From Pseudomonadales bacterium (GTDB lineage Bacteria; Pseudomonadota; Gammaproteobacteria; Pseudomonadales; UBA7239): a stretch of 64,000 nucleotides of DNA. The stretch is taken from the NCBI GenBank assembly GCA_028280345.1, contig JANQLY010000016.1:1-64000 (forward strand), given 5' to 3'. Shown in pieces: positions 55,693 through 64,000 of this stretch. Made by a program: the position numbers and the translations under genes. The notes under the pieces were generated by a model that was not told where the DNA came from, searched no databases, and saw only the letters and a program-made list of their open reading frames with translations. Numbering within the stretch: position 1 is the stretch's first letter; each line of letters opens with the position of its first letter.

Positions 55693-56268
55693 CTATCTGC
55701 GATGTTCTTCAAAAGCCGAGTACAAAGCGCTAGCACCAAGTAATGCCGCTCCCCAACGTTGTGAGCGTAACAACGTTTCCGGCTTGAAACTTTGCAGCAT
55801 CCTTACGCCGGTGCTACGAAAATCTCTTGCGCTGGCTGAGGGTTTCGGCATCGCATGACTCCATTCGACCATATTTGCAAACAGGTCCGGAGCATATTCC
55901 GGCTTTGGCGCCACCATTTTGCTCATGGCAGCAAAGCTACCGAATCGAGGTGTATGTTTTTGGTGATGCTCATGCGCTTCCCACATTCGGGCCAGTCCAT
56001 GCAGAGTAAAACCAGTGTAACCGGCAAACATGGCTGTGCTCTTCCAGTCTCTTTTCTTGTAGGCTTTATAACCATAGTAGCCCATACCACCGAGGCCAAT
56101 GGTACGCTGCGCATAACCAATGCCGGCATGAAGTACATGGGGAAACGATGCGCCATGCAGGTAACTTTCACCAAACAACGTGGCAGCAGTAGCACCTTGT
56201 AGTAGCGGGCTTGTGTACTTGAATGCCGATGCAGAACGCTTGCGGGTTGTCTCCGGGGATTCGGCCAT
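55693..56268 (-). CDS. Unrecognised protein with hydrophobic, Gly/Tyr-rich middle, T6SS operon
   Basis: The 191-residue protein has weakly hydrophobic segments at about 22-35, 45-68 (GIGYAQRTIGLGGMGYYGYKAY) and 75-92, and a final one at about 172-185, which may enter a membrane. I know no family. GGAG lies seven bases before the ATG. It is between two other unknown genes of the tssM-tssA row. It could be a membrane protector or effector; neither is shown. Confidence 0.6.
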   Translation of the reverse strand: MAESPETTRKRSASAFKYTSPLLQGATAATLFGESYLHGASFPHVLHAGIGYAQRTIGLGGMGYYGYKAYKKRDWKSTAMFAGYTGFTLHGLARMWEAHEHHQKHTPRFGSFAAMSKMVAPKPEYAPDLFANMVEWSHAMPKPSASARDFRSTGVRMLQSFKPETLLRSQRWGAALLGASALYSAFEEHRR

Positions 56269-56315
56269 CGTTTACTCCTTGTTCAATAATTGGTTGATCT
56301 ATTTAATAGCTGCTG

Positions 56316-57071
56316 TCAGTAAGGGTTAGTTGCGCGCAGGCGTTGCTGACGGCCACGGTGACGATAGACATAGGGAGATGGCGAACGACCACCAAGACGT
56401 TGTCTTCGATGTTGCTTGCGATCAGTATGCCATTCTTCCTGTATTTTTCTGGCCAGTTTATGCCGGCGTCTCCTTGACCGGTCATAAGTTCTTTTATGGA
56501 TGCCGCGATCTCCATGGCGAATAATGCGAGATACCTCTAACATACTGTTACGCATGGAATGACTATTATTATCAACCAGCTCACCATGCTGATTGTCTAC
56601 ATTTAGCCAGCCACCCGGCTGACTCCAGCGCCGCCAGCGCCGTGCTATTGCACTTGAGCTGTTATCCCGATCACGAATTTCACGGCGGGCAAAGTCGGCA
56701 AATTGCTCGGCGTGTAGTGTCATTTCATGGGAAATGGTTTCATGCATTTCGTGTGTTTCAAGATCTCGGGAGATATTCATCCTGACTTCAACCGGGGCTC
56801 GGTGTGATGCACGGGACCAGACATCAGGACTTGCAGAATCGACGTTATGCCATTGCCCGCTGTGATAAACATGCATGGAGGTTGAGCCGTAAGCTCGGCG
56901 GTCTTCATTGCTACTCAATACCAAACGGGTCCGGTTATCAAATAGCGACATAACATTGTTGCCGCTTCTTCTATCTGCTTCACGAAAAACCTCAAAGGCT
57001 TCAGATAGGCGACTATCGGGATCGGAAAAACGACCACCGTATTCAATTCTGCCGCCACCATGACTGGACAT
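56316..57071 (-). CDS. Unrecognised Arg/His-rich protein with HExxxH motif, T6SS operon
   Basis: The 251-residue protein begins MSSHGGGRIEYGGRFSDPDS and has a very basic C-terminal third (RSRRRRHKLARK, RQHRGRQQR-like). In the middle HEMTLH (His115-His120) follows ETISHE; it resembles a zincin helix but has three, not two, residues between Glu and the second His, so protease activity is doubtful. GGAG precedes the ATG. It is 15 bp downstream of the fusion gene, so it is in the same transcript as tssA. Confidence 0.6.
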   Translation of the reverse strand: MSSHGGGRIEYGGRFSDPDSRLSEAFEVFREADRRSGNNVMSLFDNRTRLVLSSNEDRRAYGSTSMHVYHSGQWHNVDSASPDVWSRASHRAPVEVRMNISRDLETHEMHETISHEMTLHAEQFADFARREIRDRDNSSSAIARRWRRWSQPGGWLNVDNQHGELVDNNSHSMRNSMLEVSRIIRHGDRGIHKRTYDRSRRRRHKLARKIQEEWHTDRKQHRRQRLGGRSPSPYVYRHRGRQQRLRATNPY

Positions 57072-57086
57072 TAATTACTCTCCTGC

Positions 57087-59369
57087 TTACTCAAGTATGA
57101 TGGGAGACTCAATCGCGCTTAACAAGGCTGCAAGTTCGCTGCGATAATCCAGTGAAGTTACTGCATTCTGCCTATTGGTTGTTGGCAACCGATAAAAATT
57201 CAATTGTTCATCAGGCTCTCTTGCCGATATATCCAGTTGTTCGAAACCGCACTTCAGCAATGCGTGTCTTGATCTGACATTATCCTTGTAAGCTGATGTG
57301 TATACTGTTTCGACTCCCAGTTTTTTTGTGTGCTCAAACAGAAGTTTTGTCGCATGCTGGCCAAAGCCACGATTTTGAAAATCGCTGCCGACCCAGAAAT
57401 AGAAATAACCCGCACCATCGTGATAGCGTAAACTCACCACACCGATAAAACCATAATGCTGATGCACGATGGCAAAGGTTGCCTTGTTCTCTACAGTGCG
57501 CTCTTTTTCTATCCACTCAACCAGCATGTCCTGATTTTCAAAATCCGGTAGGCGGGTCAATGCTGCAATGTTCGGGTCTCGATATTGGTAATAAAATGCT
57601 CGAGCATCCAGATGTGACAAAGGTTGTAAGCATAACTCTCCGTCTGTAGTACGGAGATTCCACAGCAGAGCGTCATTTTGTTGCTGTAGATTGTCGAGTA
57701 TGGTTTTCTGCTGTGCGCTGATTTCGCACTCAGGATCTAATGCCAGTACGCGGTCCAGCAATCGACTCGCCATATCAAGCTCACCTAACTGGCTATAGAC
57801 CAACGCAAGATTGGACAATGCAGCAATATTCTCATCTGATAATTCTACGAGAAAAGAGAATACTTCCTCAGCCACAGGCCAATGCATAAGTTCAACGGCC
57901 AGCAGTCCCAAATCAAACAGCAATAGCTCTTCTCCACCGAGGTAAAAATGATTGCGACAGACCCTCTCCAGTGCCTCACACCAGGCCAACCGCTCATAAC
58001 TAGTGATTAATAATGGTTCTTTGAGCAATTGTGGTAAAAAAGCTGCGAGCACATTGATGTCAAAGTTCGACAGTCGCAGACACGCAAGCATTTGCCGCGG
58101 GTTCAATAGTTCCGCCTGCTCCGTCCAGACCTGACTAATTTCAAACATATCAGCAGCTTGCAGCTTTCCAAGTCGCTTATGCACCTCGGACTGAGTGTTG
58201 CCATAGCCACTGATGTCCTTATCTTCGGCAAACAGTACTGCTGCCTGGGTATAGCGCTGCTCTTCACAGCGGGATTGCCACATCAAACCGCCGTGGCTAT
58301 GTATATATTGTTCAAGCAAGTGGTAGTTAACGGGCAGAGAAAAACCACCTTCAGCATGCAACTGTGGCGGAGCTACATTGCGCAAGTCCTGCTCCGAACA
58401 TAAAGCTTCATCAGCCATCAGTAAAAACAGGCGCCCCTGCGACAGATGTAATAAATGATCAATCGCACGCAATGCACCAGTGGGAACTGAAAAACAGGTA
58501 CTGTCGAGTCGCTGGATATAATTTGGCAACAGCATCACATGCTGAGGGCTCAGCCAATCTGCCTGCTCTACCTCGCGCCAGTCATAGTCCAGTGTCAGAT
58601 GCTCAAACGGATTTTCCAGTCGGTATTGTTTTTTTAGAAAAACAGAATCAGTCACCCCGTCTTCCATATTGGCGAAACTGTCTTCCGGATTTTCAATTAA
58701 GGCCACTCTGCCTTCAAACAGCTTTCCGAAATGAATATGCAGCAACTCCTGGGTCAAACAACCAAACAGCGCATTAGCAATAACAGCAGGGGGATTGTCA
58801 AACTTTTCAATCTGCCTCTGCTGATGCCGCAGGTAAAGCGGCGCACTGGATTCTACATCCTGCAATACGGTATCAAGATATCCATCTTCTACATAGGCCG
58901 ACATGGACGGATGATGTGCAACAAAATCCAGATTCGCTTCTACCATATCAGAAACGAGAAATGTCCATTGCAGTGGCGGTAACGCAGAAGCGGAAAGTTT
59001 TTCCACCAACGCTGCGATAAACAACCAGGCAAATTGTCCACTTGCAGCACCTTGTTCGAGTATATAAACCGGCTTGTCAGGGTTGAGGTGGCCATTATTT
59101 AATGCATCCTCCCAATAGCTGATCACCATAGCGGCGTATTGCTCTGCATTAAACGGCGTTGTCAGGCAGGCTGCCGAGCTGGTGAAACGGCGTGTTGCAT
59201 TAACCCCCATACGATTAAAATACTGACGCTGTATCGGCCACAGCGGTGACTCACTAAAACGGTAGTAATTTTTGTGCCCCTTTACAGGCAAATGTAGGCC
59301 CAGCTGTTTGATTAATGTAGCGTGCTCTGTATCCAGCCCATTATCATCTACTTGTAGCTCTGCACTCAT
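57087..59369 (-). CDS. Methyltransferase-like/TPR/GNAT acetyltransferase fusion protein, T6SS-linked
   Basis: The 760-residue cytoplasmic protein has three parts. Residues about 35-330 resemble a Rossmann methyltransferase: ESPLWPIQRQYF, then YILEQGAASGQFAW (105-115), close to the ExGxGxG SAM site but with Ala in the loop. Residues about 500-575 hold TPR-like helices (ALSNLALVYSQLGELDMASRLLDRVLALDPE). Residues about 585-735 are a GNAT acetyltransferase with YFYFWVGSDFQNRGFGQHATKLLFEH (acetyl-CoA loop RGFGQ) and a late SRHALLKCGFE. It has a strong GGGAGG ribosome site and lies 74 bp after tssA. A modifier of T6SS components or cargo is inferred from position. Confidence 0.8.
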   Translation of the reverse strand: MSAELQVDDNGLDTEHATLIKQLGLHLPVKGHKNYYRFSESPLWPIQRQYFNRMGVNATRRFTSSAACLTTPFNAEQYAAMVISYWEDALNNGHLNPDKPVYILEQGAASGQFAWLFIAALVEKLSASALPPLQWTFLVSDMVEANLDFVAHHPSMSAYVEDGYLDTVLQDVESSAPLYLRHQQRQIEKFDNPPAVIANALFGCLTQELLHIHFGKLFEGRVALIENPEDSFANMEDGVTDSVFLKKQYRLENPFEHLTLDYDWREVEQADWLSPQHVMLLPNYIQRLDSTCFSVPTGALRAIDHLLHLSQGRLFLLMADEALCSEQDLRNVAPPQLHAEGGFSLPVNYHLLEQYIHSHGGLMWQSRCEEQRYTQAAVLFAEDKDISGYGNTQSEVHKRLGKLQAADMFEISQVWTEQAELLNPRQMLACLRLSNFDINVLAAFLPQLLKEPLLITSYERLAWCEALERVCRNHFYLGGEELLLFDLGLLAVELMHWPVAEEVFSFLVELSDENIAALSNLALVYSQLGELDMASRLLDRVLALDPECEISAQQKTILDNLQQQNDALLWNLRTTDGELCLQPLSHLDARAFYYQYRDPNIAALTRLPDFENQDMLVEWIEKERTVENKATFAIVHQHYGFIGVVSLRYHDGAGYFYFWVGSDFQNRGFGQHATKLLFEHTKKLGVETVYTSAYKDNVRSRHALLKCGFEQLDISAREPDEQLNFYRLPTTNRQNAVTSLDYRSELAALLSAIESPIILE

Positions 59370-59443
59370 GGTTTTCCTCCCTGCCGACCAACTCTGATCG
59401 GGTTACTATTCATATTGATCACTTACAGTTAAAACTTGCTTTA

Positions 59444-60643
59444 TCAGGCCATTTCCTGCTCAGACATCATTGCTTCCTGTGGCTCCTGGTGATTTGCCCC
59501 AACACCGAGTAATTCAAAAATATTGATTTGCCCCTGACACTCGACAAACAGTTCGCGATACAACTCACGTGTATCCATATTCCCCCAGCGACAAGCCTGT
59601 AAAATCAGATAGGGAGCCGGGCTGTGGGGATCTATCTGCATCAGGTAATGCGCTGCCTGCTCAAGCTGAATATAGGTTTCATAGCGATTACCTTGTCCTG
59701 CTCCCTGCCTTGCCGCCTGCATTTCACTCAAACCATTTCTGAGCACAGCGTGTTCTGTCACAGTCTCACCGCTGTATGACTCGTCATTATTAGCCGGGGT
59801 ATCACCTTGCTGCAGATTCTCATCTGCCGAAATACCGCGTTGTGCCAGTTCCGATCTAACCAATCCCTGTATTTCCCTGAGCACCTCGACCAGATTATGG
59901 AAGCCTGGTGCCTCATCGCCACAACGCTCATCAAGCTCTTGCATCAAGTAATCAATGCCAATCATGGCCTCGTCGATAACCTGGTAGACAAATGCAAAAT
60001 ACTCGGTTGATGTTGCTGACATCGCATGGGAAAAATCCTCGGCGAGCAAGCCTTCAATATCTTCCTTTTTAACAGTTTTACCACTGAGTAATTTCTCATT
60101 TGCTTGTGACGACAGCCAGTCAGAAAAATTGTAGCCCGGCTGGTTATCGTCAGTGATCGTCAATGGAATCAAACGCAACAGCGGCACAAGTTTTTCATTC
60201 GCCCAGATAAACGGATTAATCCTGAACTCGATATCATCATCCACCATGCGCGGATGAATACCCTCCCAGTATTCCTTGCACAACTCAGCGAGTAGCAGGC
60301 AGCACGGAGCAATACCCTGAAAGCCATTCATCTGGATATTCGATTCGAGTAGCCAGATGCCAAGTTGAATATCCTTGCTCTTGTGAATCAGTGCATCGAG
60401 GGCCACTGAAGCCACTTCCGGCCAATCGGCCCGTTTCAGATCATGGGTCCAGACACCCTGCGGCAGACTTGGATCATCTTCCAGTCGCGACTGCCTGATC
60501 GTTTCATAAACGCCGTTATACTTCAGATATTCACCGCAGGGATCACCACCTTCAACTGGCTGTAGCAGTGTCTGACGATCAACGCCAAAATAGTTCTGGA
60601 AACAATGCTCTATATCTTCGGGAGTTACGGTATACATGCTCAT
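59444..60643 (-). CDS. tssA: Type VI secretion system protein TssA
   Basis: The 399-residue protein has an ImpA_N domain (about 15-300) with VEGGDPCGEYLKY, DWPEVASVALDAL, KSKDIQLGIWLLES and YWEGIHPR, followed by a shorter C-terminal region with helices (QAARQGAGQGNRYETYIQLEQAAHYLMQI). TssA caps and guides sheath assembly at the baseplate. Its start overlaps the tssM stop (ATGA at 60640-60643), so translation is coupled. The C-terminal type decides its exact TssA subclass; this needs alignment. Confidence 0.92.
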   Translation of the reverse strand: MSMYTVTPEDIEHCFQNYFGVDRQTLLQPVEGGDPCGEYLKYNGVYETIRQSRLEDDPSLPQGVWTHDLKRADWPEVASVALDALIHKSKDIQLGIWLLESNIQMNGFQGIAPCCLLLAELCKEYWEGIHPRMVDDDIEFRINPFIWANEKLVPLLRLIPLTITDDNQPGYNFSDWLSSQANEKLLSGKTVKKEDIEGLLAEDFSHAMSATSTEYFAFVYQVIDEAMIGIDYLMQELDERCGDEAPGFHNLVEVLREIQGLVRSELAQRGISADENLQQGDTPANNDESYSGETVTEHAVLRNGLSEMQAARQGAGQGNRYETYIQLEQAAHYLMQIDPHSPAPYLILQACRWGNMDTRELYRELFVECQGQINIFELLGVGANHQEPQEAMMSEQEMA

Positions 60644-63600
60644 TCCTGTTTAATCGATGGCGCTATTGCCGGAAATGATTGCGGCAACACAACGGGTACG
60701 TAGGCTTTGGTTTTACTGTCTTTCACATAGGCGGTCACTGACATAAAGAGCTTTGCAGTGCCCCCTGTTTGACTATCGGGCTTATCTGAAGTTTTTGCTA
60801 ACGGCGATACCTCAACATTGAACTCCAGAATATTTTCACCATAACTTGTCAGGGTTTTCGGATTCAGACTCTGGGCCGGGTACTGGTCAAGCAGTTTAAA
60901 TAGCGCCCAGTTTTTCGCTTCGTCGTATTGCATATATTTCGAACCATCGGTATTTTTCTTACCTGCATCAGGCAAGTAGTCTGCATTCCCCGACCAGTTA
61001 ATCGTAACGTTGAGTGCTTCGTCATAACGCCACAACATCAGGTTGGTGCTCATGGTATTTGTGACATCCGCGGTGTCACTACTGATTTGCCAGACTGAAG
61101 TTTGCCGATCCAGTAAACTATTCGGTGCCTGCCCCACATCGAGATCAAATTTCACTGCAAGCTGCAGCGGTTCGGGGTTGGGTGTCACCAGCAAATTGGT
61201 AGAGAAGAACTTCGACAGACTATCAAGGTCAGCGAGAAATTCTGCCACCTTGCTCCACTTGTCTGGCGCGGATTTAGCCAGGAAGGCGGTTTTCTCTGCA
61301 AGTGTGCTGACATTCTCCCCATACTGTGAGAGGAAGCTCGCCACCACATCAGGAGCAATATCATTATTAGACAGCTTCCCGTTGCCAACAAACGGGTAAC
61401 GTCCAGCAATTTGCTCATTGAATACCTTGCTGATCTCAGCATACTGTTCTTCAACCGTCGTTGTCAGACTTTCACTGCAACTCACACCAACCTTGCTTTC
61501 AAGCTCAAAACGTTTCAATGAAAACAGGTCATTACCAAAATCCGACGGTGCTGTATTGCTTTTATTACCACAGTCGCTCAGATCAACATCTGACAGCATG
61601 GTTTCGAGATAATCGTCAAGCAATTGCAACTGGTTACTCTGATCTACTCCGAGCGTGAATTTGTTGAATTCGCCGAGTGTATTCCCCCAGAAATTAATCT
61701 CAAGATCATCGTCATACCAGGTTGAGGACTCAATACTGTCTGTATTCATCAAATAAGTCACAGGAGGCTGCAAATAACCGGCAAGAATTGCAATACGCTT
61801 GTGCTGATCATTAATGTATTTGCTGAGGTCGGTTTTACTCGTAATCTGGAACTGATAATCTGCGAAAGGTGCATAGCCGTAGAATTTGCCAGGCACCTTC
61901 TGATATAAGCGAATACCGGATGTCAACGTATCAATATCATTGAGAATAGAAATCGCCGAACGCCTTGAGCACTGGGTCAGCGCGGTATAAGTTGATTGCA
62001 TTTCCAGTTGTCGCAGTACCGTTAACAATTGCAGCAAGTCACTCTTAACCTGATCGAACTGTTTTGACTCTTCGGCAATTGTTGCTTCATAACTGCCAGA
62101 CGTAGTACTGCCGCTGGCTTTGGCATTAGTATTAAGCTGAGCACTGTTCAGGGAGTAATTGATTGCCTGGCGCAACTGGTTCCACGCCAGGTTAGCAGCC
62201 AGACTGTCTTTGGTGGCCACTCCGGCAAGATCATTGGCATCAAGATAATTTTCATAATCGTTATACAACGCAATTGCCTGATTGACCACGCTGCCGCTCC
62301 ACTGTGTCGCCTTCGTTTCACAGACAAACGCACTCGCAGGTTTCGCTTGCATAAAAGGTCTATCGGCAAGGTTTTTCAGGCGCTTTTGCTCCCCGGAAAA
62401 ATCATCCGAAAAAATCAGCTTCTGTTTACCTGCACTGTTCGTATCTGTTTCTGATAGAGAAAACACCTGGGTATAAGGCGGTATTTGCTGGGCTGTGATG
62501 CCTGCCATATAAGGACTGTGGCAGTTTTTATCAGAGAACAGTGCTGTAATCGGTTCAAATAATTTATCCGGATAGGGATAATTACCCTGCAAACTATTTT
62601 GGTACTCAATGATCTCATTGTCCGCTCTTTCACAAGGGCCAAGAGAACCTTTGGAGTCGATCCAGTTATCTGTGACATAAGCTATCCAGCCATTAATAGC
62701 CTGCAGCGAAGTCTGCGGCTGCTCGATAATCGCCTGCTCAAGCTTTCTTTTTGTATCTACCTGTACTGCAAAATTGTAATTTTGCAGTAGTGAGCGGCTC
62801 TCAATAGTCTGCCTGACATCTTCCGATAGCACGCAGATATTTTGCGCAATATACTGATAGGTCACAGGCCGCTGCGGTGTTTTCGACAACGGAGGCTGTG
62901 TTATTTTATCCATACAGAGTGGGTAGTCTTTCTCCTTGAAATTGACTTCTGTATATTCCACCCATCTGGGTGTATAGGCGACTTTTCTCAACGCTGTCTG
63001 ATGCTGCCCCGAATTATTGTGCAATACAGAGGGTACCTTCATGGAAAACAGGTATTCATTAAGTGCAATAAATGCTTCCATTGTACTGAGCTGGGCAGTG
63101 CTCGATTGCGAGCTCCCTGCTTGAGCATCTGCCACTGCTGAATTGCTATTGTCCGAAACTTGCGATATTAACCAGGAAAATAAACCGGTAATCGCGCCAC
63201 CAATACGTGAGAAAATATTTTTCACATCTTCAACTACCGATACTTTGGGTTGACGCGGTGCTACCCTGTCGAATAACGCAAGATTTTTGTCGTACTCCAG
63301 TACATCATCTACATAGGTTTTAAGTTTTTCACCTGGAGATAGTGCCGGATCAAGATTGTTAATATTTGCAACTTCTTCGGCCTTATCTTGCATATAGCAA
63401 TTAATATTTGGGAAAACAATCTCACCAAAGGCATCTTCTGACAAATGAGAGGCAATACGCTGCGGCGAATTATTAAGCGCACCCCAGGAAAAAGGCAGAT
63501 TCCAGTAAGATGGCACGCGATCAATCGTCGCAACATCACCTAGCAAACTGTAAATTTCTTCTGGCGGGCTGCTCTGCTGACATTGTGAAAGCGATGATTT

Positions 63601-64000
63601 ATCCCAGCGATCCACATGCTGAATCACAGAAACAATGGTATTAATCTGACGATCCAGTAAATAGTTTGTGACAAACAACGAGAGAAATAAGAAGGTAAAC
63701 GTAGCCATCACACCTATCTGGAAACGGCGAATAGTATTGTCTCGAGACAGGAAGCCATTGTGAGTCGGCCTTGCCAGGTTAAGTTCTGAGAATATCTTTT
63801 TGTCCATCAGCTCATTAACAAACCCTGGAGTATTACCTTCCTCATCATGGAAAGAGGCATCACTACCTGCTTTTACATTGCCCGAAAAATACAAACCGCG
63901 AAACACAAAGTCCGTGTGATATTTGCCCGGTTCGAATACTTTTTGTAGTAATTCGCGAATACTCTTCTCATAGCGTGAGAATGTTGAGGGAAACAGGAAG
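60640..64000 (-). CDS. tssM: Type VI secretion system membrane protein TssM/IcmF (N-terminus outside window)
   Basis: The frame continues past the right edge; the last codons there read FLFPSTFSRYEKSIRELL, typical of the middle of IcmF, so the GTG at 63906 is not the start. Visible are FRGLYFSGN, a transmembrane helix (IGVMATFTFLFLSLFVTNYLL) and the long periplasmic region with the IcmF-related and C-terminal VasK-type domains (VTINWSGNAD, WALFKLLDQYP). TssM spans the envelope with TssL and TssJ and anchors the needle machine. The N-terminal two helices and NTPase-like part are missing from this window. Confidence 0.93.
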   Translation of the reverse strand, partial: FLFPSTFSRYEKSIRELLQKVFEPGKYHTDFVFRGLYFSGNVKAGSDASFHDEEGNTPGFVNELMDKKIFSELNLARPTHNGFLSRDNTIRRFQIGVMATFTFLFLSLFVTNYLLDRQINTIVSVIQHVDRWDKSSLSQCQQSSPPEEIYSLLGDVATIDRVPSYWNLPFSWGALNNSPQRIASHLSEDAFGEIVFPNINCYMQDKAEEVANINNLDPALSPGEKLKTYVDDVLEYDKNLALFDRVAPRQPKVSVVEDVKNIFSRIGGAITGLFSWLISQVSDNSNSAVADAQAGSSQSSTAQLSTMEAFIALNEYLFSMKVPSVLHNNSGQHQTALRKVAYTPRWVEYTEVNFKEKDYPLCMDKITQPPLSKTPQRPVTYQYIAQNICVLSEDVRQTIESRSLLQNYNFAVQVDTKRKLEQAIIEQPQTSLQAINGWIAYVTDNWIDSKGSLGPCERADNEIIEYQNSLQGNYPYPDKLFEPITALFSDKNCHSPYMAGITAQQIPPYTQVFSLSETDTNSAGKQKLIFSDDFSGEQKRLKNLADRPFMQAKPASAFVCETKATQWSGSVVNQAIALYNDYENYLDANDLAGVATKDSLAANLAWNQLRQAINYSLNSAQLNTNAKASGSTTSGSYEATIAEESKQFDQVKSDLLQLLTVLRQLEMQSTYTALTQCSRRSAISILNDIDTLTSGIRLYQKVPGKFYGYAPFADYQFQITSKTDLSKYINDQHKRIAILAGYLQPPVTYLMNTDSIESSTWYDDDLEINFWGNTLGEFNKFTLGVDQSNQLQLLDDYLETMLSDVDLSDCGNKSNTAPSDFGNDLFSLKRFELESKVGVSCSESLTTTVEEQYAEISKVFNEQIAGRYPFVGNGKLSNNDIAPDVVASFLSQYGENVSTLAEKTAFLAKSAPDKWSKVAEFLADLDSLSKFFSTNLLVTPNPEPLQLAVKFDLDVGQAPNSLLDRQTSVWQISSDTADVTNTMSTNLMLWRYDEALNVTINWSGNADYLPDAGKKNTDGSKYMQYDEAKNWALFKLLDQYPAQSLNPKTLTSYGENILEFNVEVSPLAKTSDKPDSQTGGTAKLFMSVTAYVKDSKTKAYVPVVLPQSFPAIAPSIKQE

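Overview
This window comes from the chromosome of a Gram-negative gammaproteobacterium of moderate GC content. The block gyrA-serC-pheA-hisC-tyrA-aroA-cmk-rpsA-ihfB-lapA-lapB-pyrF-comEA (about 38.8-52.9 kb, minus strand) has the order known from Pseudomonas and Cellvibrio-type bacteria. My best guess is a Cellvibrionales-like marine or soil bacterium; this is inferred from gene order and was not tested. I saw no rRNA, tRNA, CRISPR array or intact insertion sequence.

Region 1 (0-25.4 kb, plus strand) is an accessory locus of very large exported proteins, probably one operon. It starts inside a giant adhesin-like protein with 20 consecutive 76-residue Ig-like repeats, a block of calcium-binding aspartate repeats and a C-terminal region. 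Two paralogous giants follow. They share a Sec signal peptide and a carrier region of about 1,050 residues, but end differently. The first ends in a Calx-beta-like domain and a phosphodiester-glycosidase (NAGPA-type) domain. The second ends in an RHS/YD-repeat shell with a TNT-type NAD+ glycohydrolase tip. Each is followed at once by a small gene: a signal-peptide protein of unknown family after the first, and an Imm63-like immunity protein after the second. A lipoprotein gene closes the locus. I read this as a polymorphic-toxin-like system with one Sec-exported carrier and exchangeable C-terminal effectors, each with its own protector. It is the most interesting part of the window.

Region 2 (25.5-39.2 kb) is mixed: a glutathione peroxidase; an exported seven-repeat FG-GAP propeller protein; a pair of nucleoside phosphorylase-like genes facing a TetR regulator across a compact operator-like palindrome; the Prc protease; a small membrane protein; RmuC; a TPR protein; a PAS histidine kinase with a FixJ-type regulator; glutamate racemase; and a ComEA-like protein.

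Region 3 (39.3-52.9 kb) is the conserved housekeeping block for aromatic amino acids, serine, translation, nucleoid structure, LPS control, pyrimidine synthesis and DNA gyrase. It has recognisable terminators and a structured rpsA leader.

Region 4 (53.2-64 kb) has three small genes of unknown function and then the 3' end of a type VI secretion operon on the minus strand: tssM (cut by the window edge), tssA, a methyltransferase-TPR-acetyltransferase fusion, and three unrecognised genes that are candidates for T6SS cargo, protectors or accessory factors.
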